Position numbers and translations under genes: made by a program. From positions 6,229,254 to 6,293,253 of the forward strand of contig JAEVLN010000001.1 of NCBI GenBank assembly GCA_018350325.1: a stretch of DNA of 64,000 bases. The letters run 5' to 3'. Numbering within the stretch: position 1 is the stretch's first letter; every line of letters starts with the position of its first letter. Of this stretch, positions 1 through 12,880 are shown piece by piece. The notes below the pieces were generated by a model that was not told where the DNA came from, did not search any database, and saw only the letters and a program-made list of their open reading frames with translations. The DNA is from Globodera rostochiensis. Its lineage: Eukaryota > Nematoda > Chromadorea > Rhabditida > Heteroderidae.

Positions 1-1
1 G

Positions 2-3000
2 AGCGCAAACCAGACTGGCGAAATGCTCAGAGAGATGGCGGAGGGGCGCGAGGACGACGACGTGGCAGAGATTGTACTGGTCGAGGAGGACGCCGACGAC
101 GACGCCGAGACGGACGGAGGGGGGCGCCGGCGTCGCCGGCGACAGGCGCAGACGGGGCTCAACTTCCCGCGCAACCAGTGGAACCCGGCACGGCCAGTGC
201 CATTCATTTTTGACCCCAAACTTGGTAGGGTTGCCAATTTTGTCTCACAAAATAGATAGATCCATTTCCTAATCGATCAATAATAATAATTTTGGCATTT
301 TTTTTTAATCTGCCTATGGCAAAAAATTGTGTAGGAAATTCCGCGCGGAAGGCCGTCCGTCAGGCCGTGCAGTTCTGGACCGCCCACACGTGCCTGTCGT
401 TCGTCGAAAACGGCGCCGGCTTCCCGCGCGTCAAAATTTTTTCTGGCGGCGGATGTTTCAGGTCGAAATTATTTAAATTTTAAAAAATTTGGGTTCAATT
501 TTCAATTTTTTTTTTCAGTCAGGTCGGCAAGGCCTTTCACCAAAGAGAGCAGGTGGGTGAGACGATTGGTTGTTGTGCTTAATTACATCACTAATTAATC
601 ATTCACATTTGAAAGGTTATTTCGTTGGGTCGCGGCTGTGAACAGGTGGGACACAAATGGCACTGATCAGAAGAAACAGCGATCGATCAGTTCCGGTCCC
701 TCTTTTTCCCCAATTTTAAGTTTGGAATTGCGGCTCACGAACTCGGCCACACGCTGGGCTTCTTCCACGGCCAAGCGCGTGCCGATCGGGACCAATTTGT
801 GAACATTGTCTACTCAAATTTGAGGCATTTTCCCCCGGGGGGCCAAAACAATTCGACGCATTTCCCCTTAAAGTCCTCAAATGGCCGGCCAATTTGCCAA
901 ACAAAACAGCGAAAACAACAACAATTTTGGCGTCAAGTACGACTACGGAAGCGTAAGAAAGTGGCACCGGGCCGCAAAAGCGTAATATAATCGTTCATTA
1001 AACCGCAGATAATGCACTACTCGGACACGGACTCGACTACAAGTCGGGTGACAATGTTGGCAAAAGAAGTAAGCATTAGTTGCACACCGGCGGGGATGTA
1101 ACCAAATGCCAAAAACAAAATGCCGGGATGTAACCGGATGCCAAAAAATGCCGGGATGTAACCGGATGCCAAAAAAAAATGCCGGGATGTAACCGGATGC
1201 CAAAAAAAAATGCCGGGATGTAACCGGATGCCAAAAAATGCCGGGAAGTAACCGGATGCCAAAAAATGCCGGGAATAGAAGAACTTGTGCCATTCATTCA
1301 ACAACCTTTCAGTCCGTCTACCAGCACACAATGGGCAACAACGTGGCGCCGTCCTTTCTCGACGTGTTGGAGGTTTGGTGGGGACAAAAAAAATGTGCCA
1401 AAACGCGCCAAATGTGAGAGAGAACGTGACGTTGTTGTAGATGAACCTCTACTACAAGTGCACGGACAGATGCAAAAAAGACGGGGCCAATTGTACAAAC
1501 GGCGGATACCGGTCCGTGCCCAACAAAACTTTGAACAAATTTGAGGGGGGGGGGACACACGGCACACAATGGGCCCAATTTACCAGACACCCCCGCAACT
1601 GCTCCATGTGCTTGTGCCCCTCCGGCTTTGGCGGCTTTGACTGTTCCGAGCGCGGCCCACCGGAGAATGGCGCCGCCCCGGCGGGCTGTGGCGAAACTGT
1701 TGAGGTGTGCCAAAGACTTCTTAACAAAGTCAGAAGCCTCCGTGTTTAGTAGAGATGATGTTCGAGAGTCTCGGGTCTTGGACCGACAAAAGGTCTCGGT
1801 CTCAATTCTCGGGGTTAAGTCTCGTGGTCAAGTCTCGGGTTCGAATCCCAGTCTTAAGTCTCGGGGTCAAGTCTCGGGTCTCGAGTCTCGGGGCCAAGTC
1901 TCGAGTCTCGGGGTCAAGTCTCGAGTCTCGGGGCCAAGTCTCGGGTCTCGAGTCTCAAACATCCCTAGTGTTTAGGCCTCTGAGGGCGGCGACCTTCAAG
2001 AGTTGAGTGGCAATGTCAGTGCCGTGTTGGCCAACGGACTGTCCGAACGGCACTCAATCTGCCATTGGCACATCAGAGTTGCTCTTTTTTGTTGTTGTTG
2101 TATATTTCCCTGCCCAAATTAGGCTCCTCCCGGCAAAAGGGTTCAACTTCGGGTCAAATCCGTGTTTGGCGCCTGTTCTGACGGCTGTTTCTATGGCGGA
2201 ACGGAGCTGAAGACGAACGATTTGCTTCGGACGGGGGCCAGGCAAATTATTTTTGGCGGCACATTTTGATTTTGGCATTTTAGGGTTTGTTGTCGGTCGG
2301 ACATTCGCTCTTTGGGTTTGTTGTACAGCTCCACGGAGTTGGCCGTTGTCAGGTCAGCTGAGCGCCAATAGTGGCACCAACGAGTTCAGCCCATCCGTGG
2401 AACCTTTTCAGTGTGTTCAGTCAGTACAAACAGCAAGGGTTCGTCGTACAGTTCCGAGCGGGTAATTTTTAGTTAAATAAATAAATAAATTAAACAAAAA
2501 ACACCACAGTGGACTCTAAAAATGTTCCGCCGGAGGGTGTGACGTCTTATGACAATTTGAATTTGGCCGGGGGCGCCAAAAACGATTCTTTGCCAAACAC
2601 TAAGCAACAGCAGCGGCAAGGCGGCGGTGGCGGAAACGACTGTAAAGACATTGCAGGCAATTGCTTCAGGTCAGTGCAACAACGGCGCCTGTACATTAGG
2701 GATGTTCGAGAGTCTTGGTCTCGAACCGAGAAATTTCTCGATTTTTTTGGGTCTCGATCTTCGTCTCGAGTCCCGGGGTCATTTTCGGTCTCGGTCTCGA
2801 GTCCCGGGGTCATTTCTCGCTCGAGTCTCGGTAAATTACAAGTCTCGAACATCCCTACTGTACATACAATATTTGCTTGTATTCTCTACAGTATCATTCA
2901 CTTGTGCGAGAACATTCTCTACCGTACACTCATGGCGCGACAGTGCGCGCGGACGTGCAAAGTGTGCGGCGGCGTTACGGTGGCGGAGGAGGGCAACGGC

Positions 3001-3217
3001 AAAAGGGCAAAGGGAAAATGCGGCGGCGGCGGTGCCAACGACCACCAAAAGTGGGCATAAAAAGCGGCGCCGCCTCTTTGGGTGCCATCGAATTTGTCAA
3101 AACACAAAGAGACTTTTCAGTTGTGCCACTTGGGCCAAAAACGGCTTTTGCTCCTCGGCGGCATACAGCGCACAGATTAAACGCGAAATTTGCCCGCAAA
3201 AGTGCGGCTTGTGCTAA
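2..3217 (+). CDS. Astacin-family zinc metalloprotease with EGF, CUB and two ShK domains (5' end outside window)
   Basis: Secreted zinc endopeptidase of the nematode NAS (astacin) group, a family involved in cuticle, moulting or digestion. The frame is open to the window edge, so the signal peptide probably lies upstream. Visible in order: a basic maturation site (RRRRRRQ) near 150-175; the catalytic domain over several exons, with HELGHTLGFFHGQAR at about 733-780 and the Met-turn YGSIMHYS joined across the intron ending near 1008; a Cys-rich EGF-like part at 1441-1700; a CUB domain from 1976 to about 2460; and two ShK modules, the last ending CPQKCGLC at the TAA 3215-3217. The Glu that usually follows the third zinc His is Gly here (HGQAR). 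Intron 2355-2416 (AG/GTCAGC to CCTTTTCAG) restores the CUB frame. Two MITEs sit in introns. The family is certain; which NAS member is not. Confidence 0.9.
1090..1275. repeat. Minisatellite in an astacin intron
   Basis: About six tandem copies of a roughly 30-bp unit (GGGATGTAACCGGATGCCAA plus an A-run and ATGCC), differing mainly in A-run length. It lies between the exon carrying the Met-turn and the exon starting SVYQHTMGNN, so it is intronic. Open frames on the minus strand here are products of the repeat. Confidence 0.85.
1750..1967. mobile_element. hAT-like MITE, family A copy 1
   Basis: A 218-bp non-coding element with related ends (TAGAGATGATGTTCGAGAG and CTCAAACATCCCTA) and a core of tandem TCTCGGGTCTCGAG/GGGTCAAG units. 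It is flanked by a perfect 8-bp direct repeat, GTGTTTAG, at 1742-1749 and 1968-1975. An 8-bp target duplication and short inverted ends are typical of hAT-type elements. The 3' duplicate is the splice acceptor of the next astacin exon, which starts at 1976. Confidence 0.85.
2697..2857. mobile_element. hAT-like MITE, family A copy 2
   Basis: A 161-bp element with 15-bp terminal inverted repeats, TAGGGATGTTCGAGA at the left and TCTCGAACATCCCTA at the right. It is flanked by a perfect 8-bp duplication, CTGTACAT, at 2689-2696 and 2858-2865. The interior is rich in GTCTCGAGTC. It lies in the intron that splits the first ShK module. Its ends match copy 1 at 1750-1967. Confidence 0.9.
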
Positions 3218-3530
3218 TTGATTGGATTGAATGATGCCAATAAGTGAACGAATGAAATGATCTCTTCTGTAAACGGCGCATTTGAAGTGATTGATGGTCG
3301 CGATTTTTTGGGCAATTTTGAAAACCTCAAAGCAATTAATTCAGCACATTTGGAGGTGTGAATAAAAATTGTCTTTTTTTAAATGCCAAAATCTTCACGC
3401 GTTTTTTTATTTTTGATTCTTTGTATTTAAATGTGATTGCTTATCACAGCTTCATCCAACGAGCGGAAGGCACAAATTCGCCTCCAAATCGAAAATCGAA
3501 AGGAAAAAAACATCGAAAATTTTATAAAAC
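3218..3530. other. Intergenic, AT-rich, downstream of astacin gene
   Basis: A 3' flank with AATAAA near 3361 that could serve as a polyadenylation signal. No gene is seen. The segment ends where the first satellite unit begins. Confidence 0.6.
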
Positions 3531-6500
3531 CGAGCAAACGTTTTGAGCTGTTGTTTGACTATCGTTTTTGAGAGGTTCCCACGCATATCCAAGTCAAAGT
3601 TTATAAGAAGTATGTGAGGAATCGACCGATAAAAATTTGTGCAAATCCGTGCTCAGCTCGATGATGGAAATCGAATGGACACCTTTGGAGACGTGACTAT
3701 TTTTGCCCCAGAAAACCGAGCAAACGTTTTGAGCTGTTGTTTGACTATCGTTTTCGAGAGGTTCCCACGCATATCAAAGTCAAACTTTATAAGAAGTATG
3801 TGAGGAATCGACCGATAAAAATTTGTGCAAATCCGTGCTCAGCTCGATGATGGAAATCGAATGGACACCTTTGGAGACGTGACTATTTTTGCCCCAGAAA
3901 ACCGAGCAAACGTTTTGAGCTGTTGTTTGACTATCGTTTTCGAGAGGTTCCCACGCATATCAAAGTCAAACTTTATAAGAAGTATGTGAGGAATCGACCG
4001 ATAAAAATTTGTGCAAATCCGTGCTCAGCTCGATGATGGAAATCGAATGGACACCTTTGGAGACGTGACTATTTTTGCCCCAGAAAACCGAGCAAACGTT
4101 TTGAGCTGTTGTTTGACTATCGTTTTTGAGAGGTTCCCACGCATATCCAAGTCAAAGTTTATAAGAAGTATGTGAGGAATCGACCGATAAAAATTTGTGC
4201 AAATCCGTGCTCAGCTCGATGATGGAAATCGAATGGACACCTTTGGAGACGTGACTATTTTTGCCCCAGAAAACCGAGCAAACGTTTTGAGCTGTTGTTT
4301 GACTATCGTTTTCGAGAGGTTCCCACGCATATCAAAGTCAAACTTTATAAGAAGTATGTGAGGAATCGACCGATAAAAATTTGTGCAAATCCGTGCTCAG
4401 CTCGATGATGGAAATCGAATGGACACCTTTGGAGACGTGACTATTTTTGCCCCAGAAAACCGAGCAAACGTTTTGAGCTGTTGTTTGACTATCGTTTTCG
4501 AGAGGTTCCCACGCATATCAAAGTCAAACTTTATAAGAAGTATGTGAGGAATCGACCGATAAAAATTTGTGCAAATCCGTGCTCAGCTCGATGATGGAAA
4601 TCGAATGGACACCTTTGGAGACGTGACTATTTTTGCCCCAGAAAACCGAGCAAACGTTTTGAGCTGTTGTTTGACTATCGTTTTCGAGAGGTTCCCACGC
4701 ATATCAAAGTCAAACTTTATAAGAAGTATGTGAGGAATCGACCGATAAAAATTTGTGCAAATCCGTGCTCAGCTCGATGATGGAAATCGAATGGACACCT
4801 TTGGAGACGTGACTATTTTTGCCCCAGAAAACCGAGCAAACGTTTTGAGCTGTTGTTTGACTATCGTTTTCGAGAGGTTCCCACGCATATCAAAGTCAAA
4901 CTTTATAAGAAGTATGTGAGGAATCGACCGATAAAAATTTGTGCAAATCCGTGCTCAGCTCGATGATGGAAATCGAATGGACACCTTTGGAGACGTGACT
5001 ATTTTTGCCCCAGAAAACCGAGCAAACGTTTTGAGCTGTTGTTTGACTATCGTTTTCGAGAGGTTCCCACGCATATCAAAGTCAAACTTTATAAGAAGTA
5101 TGTGAGGAATCGACCGATAAAAATTTGTGCAAATCCGTGCTCAGCTCGATGATGGAAATCGAATGGACACCTTTGGAGACGTGACTATTTTTGCCCCAGA
5201 AAACCGAGCAAACGTTTTGAGCTGTTGTTTGACTATCGTTTTCGAGAGGTTCCCACGCATATCAAAGTCAAACTTTATAAGAAGTATGTGAGGAATCGAC
5301 CGATAAAAATTTGTGCAAATCCGTGCTCAGCTCGATGATGGAAATCGAATGGACACCTTTGGAGACGTGACTATTTTTGCCCCAGAAAACCGAGCAAACG
5401 TTTTGAGCTGTTGTTTGACTATCGTTTTCGAGAGGTTCCCACGCATATCAAAGTCAAACTTTATAAGAAGTATGTGAGGAATCGACCGATAAAAATTTGT
5501 GCAAATCCGTGCTCAGCTCGATGATGGAAATCGAATGGACACCTTTGGAGACGTGACTATTTTTGCCCCAGAAAACCGAGCAAACGTTTTGAGCTGTTGT
5601 TTGACTATCGTTTTCGAGAGGTTCCCACGCATATCAAAGTCAAACTTTATAAGAAGTATGTGAGGAATCGACCGATAAAAATTTGTGCAAATCCGTGCTC
5701 AGCTCGATGATGGAAATCGAATGGACACCTTTGGAGACGTGACTATTTTTGCCCCAGAAAACCGAGCAAACGTTTTGAGCTGTTGTTTGACTATCGTTTT
5801 CGAGAGGTTCCCACGCATATCAAAGTCAAACTTTATAAGAAGTATGTGAGGAATCGACCGATAAAAATTTGTGCAAATCCGTGCTCAGCTCGATGATGGA
5901 AATCGAATGGACACCTTTGGAGACGTGACTATTTTTGCCCCAGAAAACCGAGCAAACGTTTTGAGCTGTTGTTTGACTATCGTTTTCGAGAGGTTCCCAC
6001 GCATATCAAAGTCAAACTTTATAAGAAGTATGTGAGGAATCGACCGATAAAAATTTGTGCAAATCCGTGCTCAGCTCGATGATGGAAATCGAATGGACAC
6101 CTTTGGAGACGTGACTATTTTTGCCCCAGAAAACCGAGCAAACGTTTTGAGCTGTTGTTTGACTATCGTTTTCGAGAGGTTCCCACGCATATCAAAGTCA
6201 AACTTTATAAGAAGTATGTGAGGAATCGACCGATAAAAATTTGTGCAAATCCGTGCTCAGCTCGATGATGGAAATCGAATGGACACCTTTGGAGACGTGA
6301 CTATTTTTGCCCCAGAAAACCGAGCAAACGTTTTGAGCTGTTGTTTGACTATCGTTTTCGAGAGGTTCCCACGCATATCAAAGTCAAACTTTATAAGAAG
6401 TATGTGAGGAATCGACCGATAAAAATTTGTGCAAATCCGTGCTCAGCTCGATGATGGAAATCGAATGGACACCTTTGGAGACGTGACTATTTTTGCCCCA

Positions 6501-9500
6501 GAAAACCGAGCAAACGTTTTGAGCTGTTGTTTGACTATCGTTTTCGAGAGGTTCCCACGCATATCAAAGTCAAACTTTATAAGAAGTATGTGAGGAATCG
6601 ACCGATAAAAATTTGTGCAAATCCGTGCTCAGCTCGATGATGGAAATCGAATGGACACCTTTGGAGACGTGACTATTTTTGCCCCAGAAAACCGAGCAAA
6701 CGTTTTGAGCTGTTGTTTGACTATCGTTTTCGAGAGGTTCCCACGCATATCAAAGTCAAACTTTATAAGAAGTATGTGAGGAATCGACCGATAAAAATTT
6801 GTGCAAATCCGTGCTCAGCTCGATGATGGAAATCGAATGGACACCTTTGGAGACGTGACTATTTTTGCCCCAGAAAACCGAGCAAACGTTTTGAGCTGTT
6901 GTTTGACTATCGTTTTCGAGAGGTTCCCACGCATATCAAAGTCAAACTTTATAAGAAGTATGTGAGGAATCGACCGATAAAAATTTGTGCAAATCCGTGC
7001 TCAGCTCGATGATGGAAATCGAATGGACACCTTTGGAGACGTGACTATTTTTGCCCCAGAAAACCGAGCAAACGTTTTGAGCTGTTGTTTGACTATCGTT
7101 TTCGAGAGGTTCCCACGCATATCAAAGTCAAACTTTATAAGAAGTATGTGAGGAATCGACCGATAAAAATTTGTGCAAATCCGTGCTCAGCTCGATGATG
7201 GAAATCGAATGGACACCTTTGGAGACGTGACTATTTTTGCCCCAGAAAACCGAGCAAACGTTTTGAGCTGTTGTTTGACTATCGTTTTCGAGAGGTTCCC
7301 ACGCATATCAAAGTCAAACTTTATAAGAAGTATGTGAGGAATCGACCGATAATAAAAATTTGTGCATCCGTGCTCAGCTCGAATGATGGAAATCGAAACA
7401 CCTTTGGAGACGTGACTATTTTTGCCCCAGAAAACCGAGCAAACGTTTTGAGCTGTTGTTTGACTATCGTTTTCGAGAGGTTCCCACGCATATCAAAGTC
7501 AAACTTTATAAGAAGTATGTGAGGAATCGACCGATAAAAATTTGTGCAAATCCGTGCTCAGCTCGATGATGGAAATCGAATGGACACCTTTGGAGACGTG
7601 ACTATTTTTGCCCCAGAAAACCGAGCAAACGTTTTGAGCTGTTGTTTGACTATCGTTTTCGAGAGGTTCCCACGCATATCAAAGTCAAACTTTATAAGAA
7701 GTATGTGAGGAATCGACCGATAAAAATTTGTGCAAATCCGTGCTCAGCTCAATGATGGAAATCGAATGGACACCTTTGGAGACGTGACTATTTTTGCCCC
7801 AGAAAACCGAGCAAACGTTTTGAGCTGTTGTTTGACTATCGTTTTCGAGAGGTTCCCACGCATATCAAAGTCAAACTTTATAAGAAGTATGTGAGGAATC
7901 GACCGATAAAAATTTGTGCAAATCCGTGCTCAGCTCAATGATGGAAATCGAATGGACACCTTTGGAGACGTGACTATTTTTGCCCCAGAAAACCGAGCAA
8001 ACGTTTTGAGCTGTTGTTAAACTATCGTTTTCGAGAGGTTCCCACGCATATCAAAGTCAAACTTTATAAGAAGTATGTGAGGAATCGACCGATAAAAATT
8101 TGTGCAACCCGTGCTCAGCTCGATGATGGAAATCGAATGGACACCTTTGGAGACGTGACTATTTTTGCCCCAGAAAACCGAGCAAACGTTTTGAGCTGTT
8201 GTTTGACTATCGTTTTCGAGAGGTTCCCACGCATATCAAAGTCAAACTTTATAAGAAGTATGTGAGGAATCGACCGATAAAAATTTGTGCAAATCCGTGC
8301 TCAGCTCGATGATGGAAATCGAATGGACACCTTTGGAGACGTGACTATTTTTGCCCCAGAAAACCGAGCAAACGTTTTGAGCTGTTGTTTGACTATCGTT
8401 TTCGAGAGGTTCCCACGCATATCAAAGTCAAACTTTATAAGAAGTATGTGAGGAATCGACCGATAAAAATTTGTGCAAATCCGTGCTCAGCTCGATGATG
8501 GAAATCGAATGGACACCTTTGGAGACGTGACTATTTTTGCCCCAGAAAACCGAGCAAACGTTTTGAGCTGTTGTTTGACTATCGTTTTCGAGAGGTTCCC
8601 ACGCATATCAAAGTCAAACTTTATAAGAAGTATGTGAGGAATCGACCGATAAAAATTTGTGCAAATCCGTGCTCAGCTCAATGATGGAAATCGAATGGAC
8701 ACCTTTGGAGACGTGACTATTTTTGCCCCAGAAAACCGAGCAAACGTTTTGAGCTGTTGTTTGACTATCGTTTTCGAGAGGTTCCCACGCATATCAAAGT
8801 CAAACTTTATAAGAAGTATGTGAGGAATCGACCGATAAAAATTTGTGCAAATCCGTGCTCAGCTCAATGATGGAAATCGAATGGACACCTTTGGAGACGT
8901 GACTATTTTTGCCCCAGAAAACCGAGCAAACGTTTTGAGCTGTTGTTTGACTATCGTTTTCGAGAGGTTCCCACGCATATCAAAGTCAAACTTTATAAGA
9001 AGTATGTGAGGAATCGACCGATAAAAATTTGTGCAAATCCGTGCTCAGCTCGATGATGGAAATCGAATGGACACCTTTGGAGACGTGACTATTTTTGCCC
9101 CAGAAAACCGAGCAAACGTTTTGAGCTGTTGTTTGACTATCGTTTTCGAGAGGTTCCCACGCATATCAAAGTCAAACTTTATAAGAAGTATGTGAGGAAT
9201 CGACCGATAAAAATTTGTGCAAATCCGTGCTCAGCTCAATGATGGAAATCGAATGGACACCTTTGGAGACGTGACTATTTTTGCCCCAGAAAACCGAGCA
9301 AACGTTTTGAGCTGTTGTTTGACTATCGTTTTCGAGAGGTTCCCACGCATATCAAAGTCAAACTTTATAAGAAGTATGTGAGGAATCGACCGATAAAAAT
9401 TTGTGCAAATCCGTGCTCAGCTCAATGATGGAAATCGAATGGACACCTTTGGAGACGTGACTATTTTTGCCCCAGAAAACCGAGCAAACGTTTTGAGCTG

Positions 9501-12500
9501 TTGTTTGACTATCGTTTTCGAGAGGTTCCCACGCATATCAAAGTCAAACTTTATAAGAAGTATGTGAGGAATCGACCGATAAAAATTTGTGCAAATCCGT
9601 GCTCAGCTCGATGATGGAAATCGAATGGACACCTTTGGAGACGTGACTATTTTTGCCCCAGAAAACCGAGCAAACGTTTTGAGCTGTTGTTTGACTATCG
9701 TTTTCGAGAGGTTCCCACGCATATCAAAGTCAAACTTTATAAGAAGTATGTGAGGAATCGACCGATAAAAATTTGTGCAAATCCGTGCTCAGCTCGATGA
9801 TGGAAATCGAATGGACACCTTTGGAGACGTGACTATTTTTGCCCCAGAAAACCGAGCAAACGTTTTGAGCTGTTGTTTGACTATCGTTTTCGAGAGGTTC
9901 CCACGCATATCAAAGTCAAACTTTATAAGAAGTATGTGAGGAATCGACCGATAAAAATTTGTGCAAATCCGTGCTCAGCTCAATGATGGAAATCGAATGG
10001 ACACCTTTGGAGACGTGACTATTTTTGCCCCAGAAAACCGAGCAAACGTTTTGAGCTGTTGTTTGACTATCGTTTTCGAGAGGTTCCCACGCATATCAAA
10101 GTCAAACTTTATAAGAAGTATGTGAGGAATCGACCGATAAAAATTTGTGCAACCCGTGCTCAGCTCGATGATGGAAATCGAATGGACACCTTTGGAGACG
10201 TGACTATTTTTGCCCCAGAAAACCGAGCAAACGTTTTGAGCTGTTGTTTGACGACTATCGTTTTCGAGAGGTTCCCACGCATAGCACAAGTCAAACTTTA
10301 CGAAGTATGTGAGGAATCGACCGATATAAAATTGTGCAAATCCGTGCTCAGCTCAATGGGAAAATCGAATGGACACCTTTGGAGGGACTGACATTTTTGC
10401 CCAGAAAACGAGGCAAGTTTGAGCTGTGTCAAACTAGCGTTTCTCGAGAGGTTCCACGCATATCAAAGTCAAACTATAATAAGTATGTGAGGAATCGACC
10501 GATTAAAAATTGTGAAACCGTGTGCTCAGCTCTGAGGAAATAATCGAATGGACACTTTGGAGACTTGACTTTTTTGCCCCGCCGAAAAATTTATTTTTTT
10601 GGCACTTTTAGAGGTTCCCACGAATAAAAGTAAATTTTGAATTGGGGGATCACCGAAAAAATTTGTGAAATCCTGAGCTAATTTTCAAGGAACCGGAACG
10701 TGACTTTTGCCCCGCCAAAATTTTAGCTTTTTAAACTATCTTTTAGAGGTTCCCACGAATAAAAAAAATTTTAAAATTTGTGGGGTCGACCGAAAAAATT
10801 TTGAACCTGAGCTGATTTTCAAAACCTTTGGAGACTTGACTTTTTTGGGAAAACCGAGCAAACGTTTTGGGGTTTTTTGGATCTTTTCAATTCCCACGCA
10901 TATAAAGTCAAATTTTAAAAATTTGGGGGAAATCGACCAAAATTTTGAAACCCGGCCCTAGAGGAAAATTGGCCCTTTGGAACCCGATTTTTTTTTCCCC
11001 GAAAAAAAAACGTTTTGGGGTTTTTTTGGATATCGTTTTCAATTCCCACGCATAAAAAAAAACATAAAATTGGGGGAAACGCCAAAAAAAAATTTGTGAA
11101 ACCCTGCTCAGCGATGGAAATCGGATGGACACCTTTGGAGACGTGACTATTTTTGCCCGGAAAAAACGTTGAGCTGTTTTTTACTATCTTTTAGAGGTTC
11201 CCACGAATAAAAGTAAATTTTAAAAAATGTGGGGAATCGACCGAAAAATTTTGGAAACCCCTACTAATGATGGAAACAAGGAACCCTTGGAGCTGTTTTT
11301 TGCCCCCCAAAAAATTTTTATTTTTTTTACTATCGTTTTAGAGGCCCAGAATAAAAGTAAATTTTGAATTGGGGGAAATCGACCGATAAAAATTTTGAAC
11401 CCGAGCTGATTTTCAAGGACACCTTTGGAGACTTGACTTTTTTCCCCCCAAAAAAAATTTATTTTTTTAGCACTTTTAGAGGTTCCCACGAATAAAAGTA
11501 AATTTTTTAAGATGTATTGGAATCGACCGAAAAATTTGTGCAAATCCCTGCTCAGCTCGATGATGGAAATCGAATGCACCTTTGGAGACGTGACTATTTT
11601 TGCCCCAGAAAACCGAGCAAACGTTTTGAGCTGTTTTGACTATCGTTTCCTGAGAGGTTCCCACGCATATCAAAGTCAAACTTTATAAGAAGTGTGAGGA
11701 ATCGACCGATAAAAATTTGTGCAAATCCGTGCTCAGCTCAATGATGGAAAGAATGGAACACCCTTTGGAGACGTGACTATTTTTGCCCCAGGAGAAAACC
11801 GAGCAAACTTTTGAGCTGTTGTTTGACTATCGTTTTCGAGAGGTTCCCACGCATATCAAAGTCAAATTATACGAAGTATGTGAGGAATCGACCGACTAAA
11901 AATTTGTGCAATCCCGTGCTCAGCGATGATGGAAATCGAATGGCCACCCTTTGGAGACGTGACTATTTTGCCCCAGAAAAACAGCAAACGTTTTGAGCTG
12001 TTGTTTGACTATCGTTTTCGAGAGGTTCCAACGCATATCCGTCAAACTTTATAAGAAGTATGTGAGGAATCGACCGATAAAAATTTGTGCAAATCCGTGC
12101 TCAGCTCGATGATGGAAATCGAATGGACACCTTTGGAGACGTGACTATTTTTGACCCAGAAAAACGAGCAAACGTTTTGAGCTGTTGTTAGACTAGCGTT
12201 TTCGAGAGGTTCCCACGCATATCAAAGTCAAACTTTATAAGAAGTATGTGAGGAATCGACCGATAAAAATTTGTGCAACCCGTGCTCAGCTCGATGATGG
12301 AAATCGAATGGACACCTTTGGAGACGTGACTATTTTTGCCCCAGAAAACCGAGCAAACGTTTTGAGCTGTTGTTTGACTATCGTTTTCGAGAGGTTCCCA
12401 CGCATATCAAAGTCAAACTTTATAAGAAGTATGTGAGGAATCGACCGATAAAAATTTGTGCAAGTCCGTGCTCAGCTCGATGATGGAAATCGAATGGACA

Positions 12501-12880
12501 CCTTTGGAGACGTGACTATTTTTGCCCCAGAAAACGAGCAAACGTTTTGAGCTGTTGTTTGACTATCGTTTTCGAGAGGTTCCCACGCATATCAAAGTCA
12601 AAGTTTATAAGAAGTTTGTGAGGAATCGACCGATAAAAATTTGTGCAAATCCGTGCTCAGCTCGATGATGGAATTGAATGGACACCTTTGGAGACGTGAC
12701 TATTTTTGCCCCAGAAAACCGAGCAAACGTTTTGAGCTGTTGTTTGACTATCGTTTTCGAGAGGTTCCCACGCATATCCAAGTCAAAGTTTATAAGAAGT
12801 TTGTGAGGAATCGACCGATAAAAATTTGTGCAAATCCGTGCTCAGCTCGATGATAGAAATCGAATGGACACCTTTCGAGA
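3531..12880. repeat. Satellite array, 186-bp unit, about 50 copies
   Basis: CAAACGTTTTGAG recurs at 3535, 3721, 3907, 4093 and onward with exact 186-bp spacing; 37 starts can be placed up to 10228. Copies from 3535 to 7255 are almost identical. The first and fourth copies and the last ones share a variant (ATATCCAAGTCAAAGTTTAT) not seen in the middle. Copies from about 10290 to 11560 are heavily degenerate; from 11618 the units are recognisable again, with scattered indels. The unit is 62 codons long, so weak open frames recur, but each frame has a stop in most units. No known gene is recognised in it. It looks like a heterochromatic or interspersed satellite block. Confidence 0.97.

Noticed and set aside
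1830..1855. tRNA B-box-like GGGTTCGAATCCCAG
   Set aside because: It lies in the GTCTCGGG tandem core of a MITE. No A-box or cloverleaf surrounds it.
2350..2420. Apparent frameshift and stop in the astacin CUB domain
   Set aside because: A 62-nt intron from GTCAGC to CCTTTTCAG joins LAVV to SVFSQYKQQGF in frame, matching CUB domains.
3700..12800. CENP-B box in the satellite unit
   Set aside because: TTTTCGAGAGGTTCCCACG shares TTCG with the box but lacks the A and CGGG core.
3531..12880. CRISPR-like regular spacing
   Set aside because: The whole 186-bp unit repeats with no unique spacers. The window is a nematode genome, so this is a satellite.
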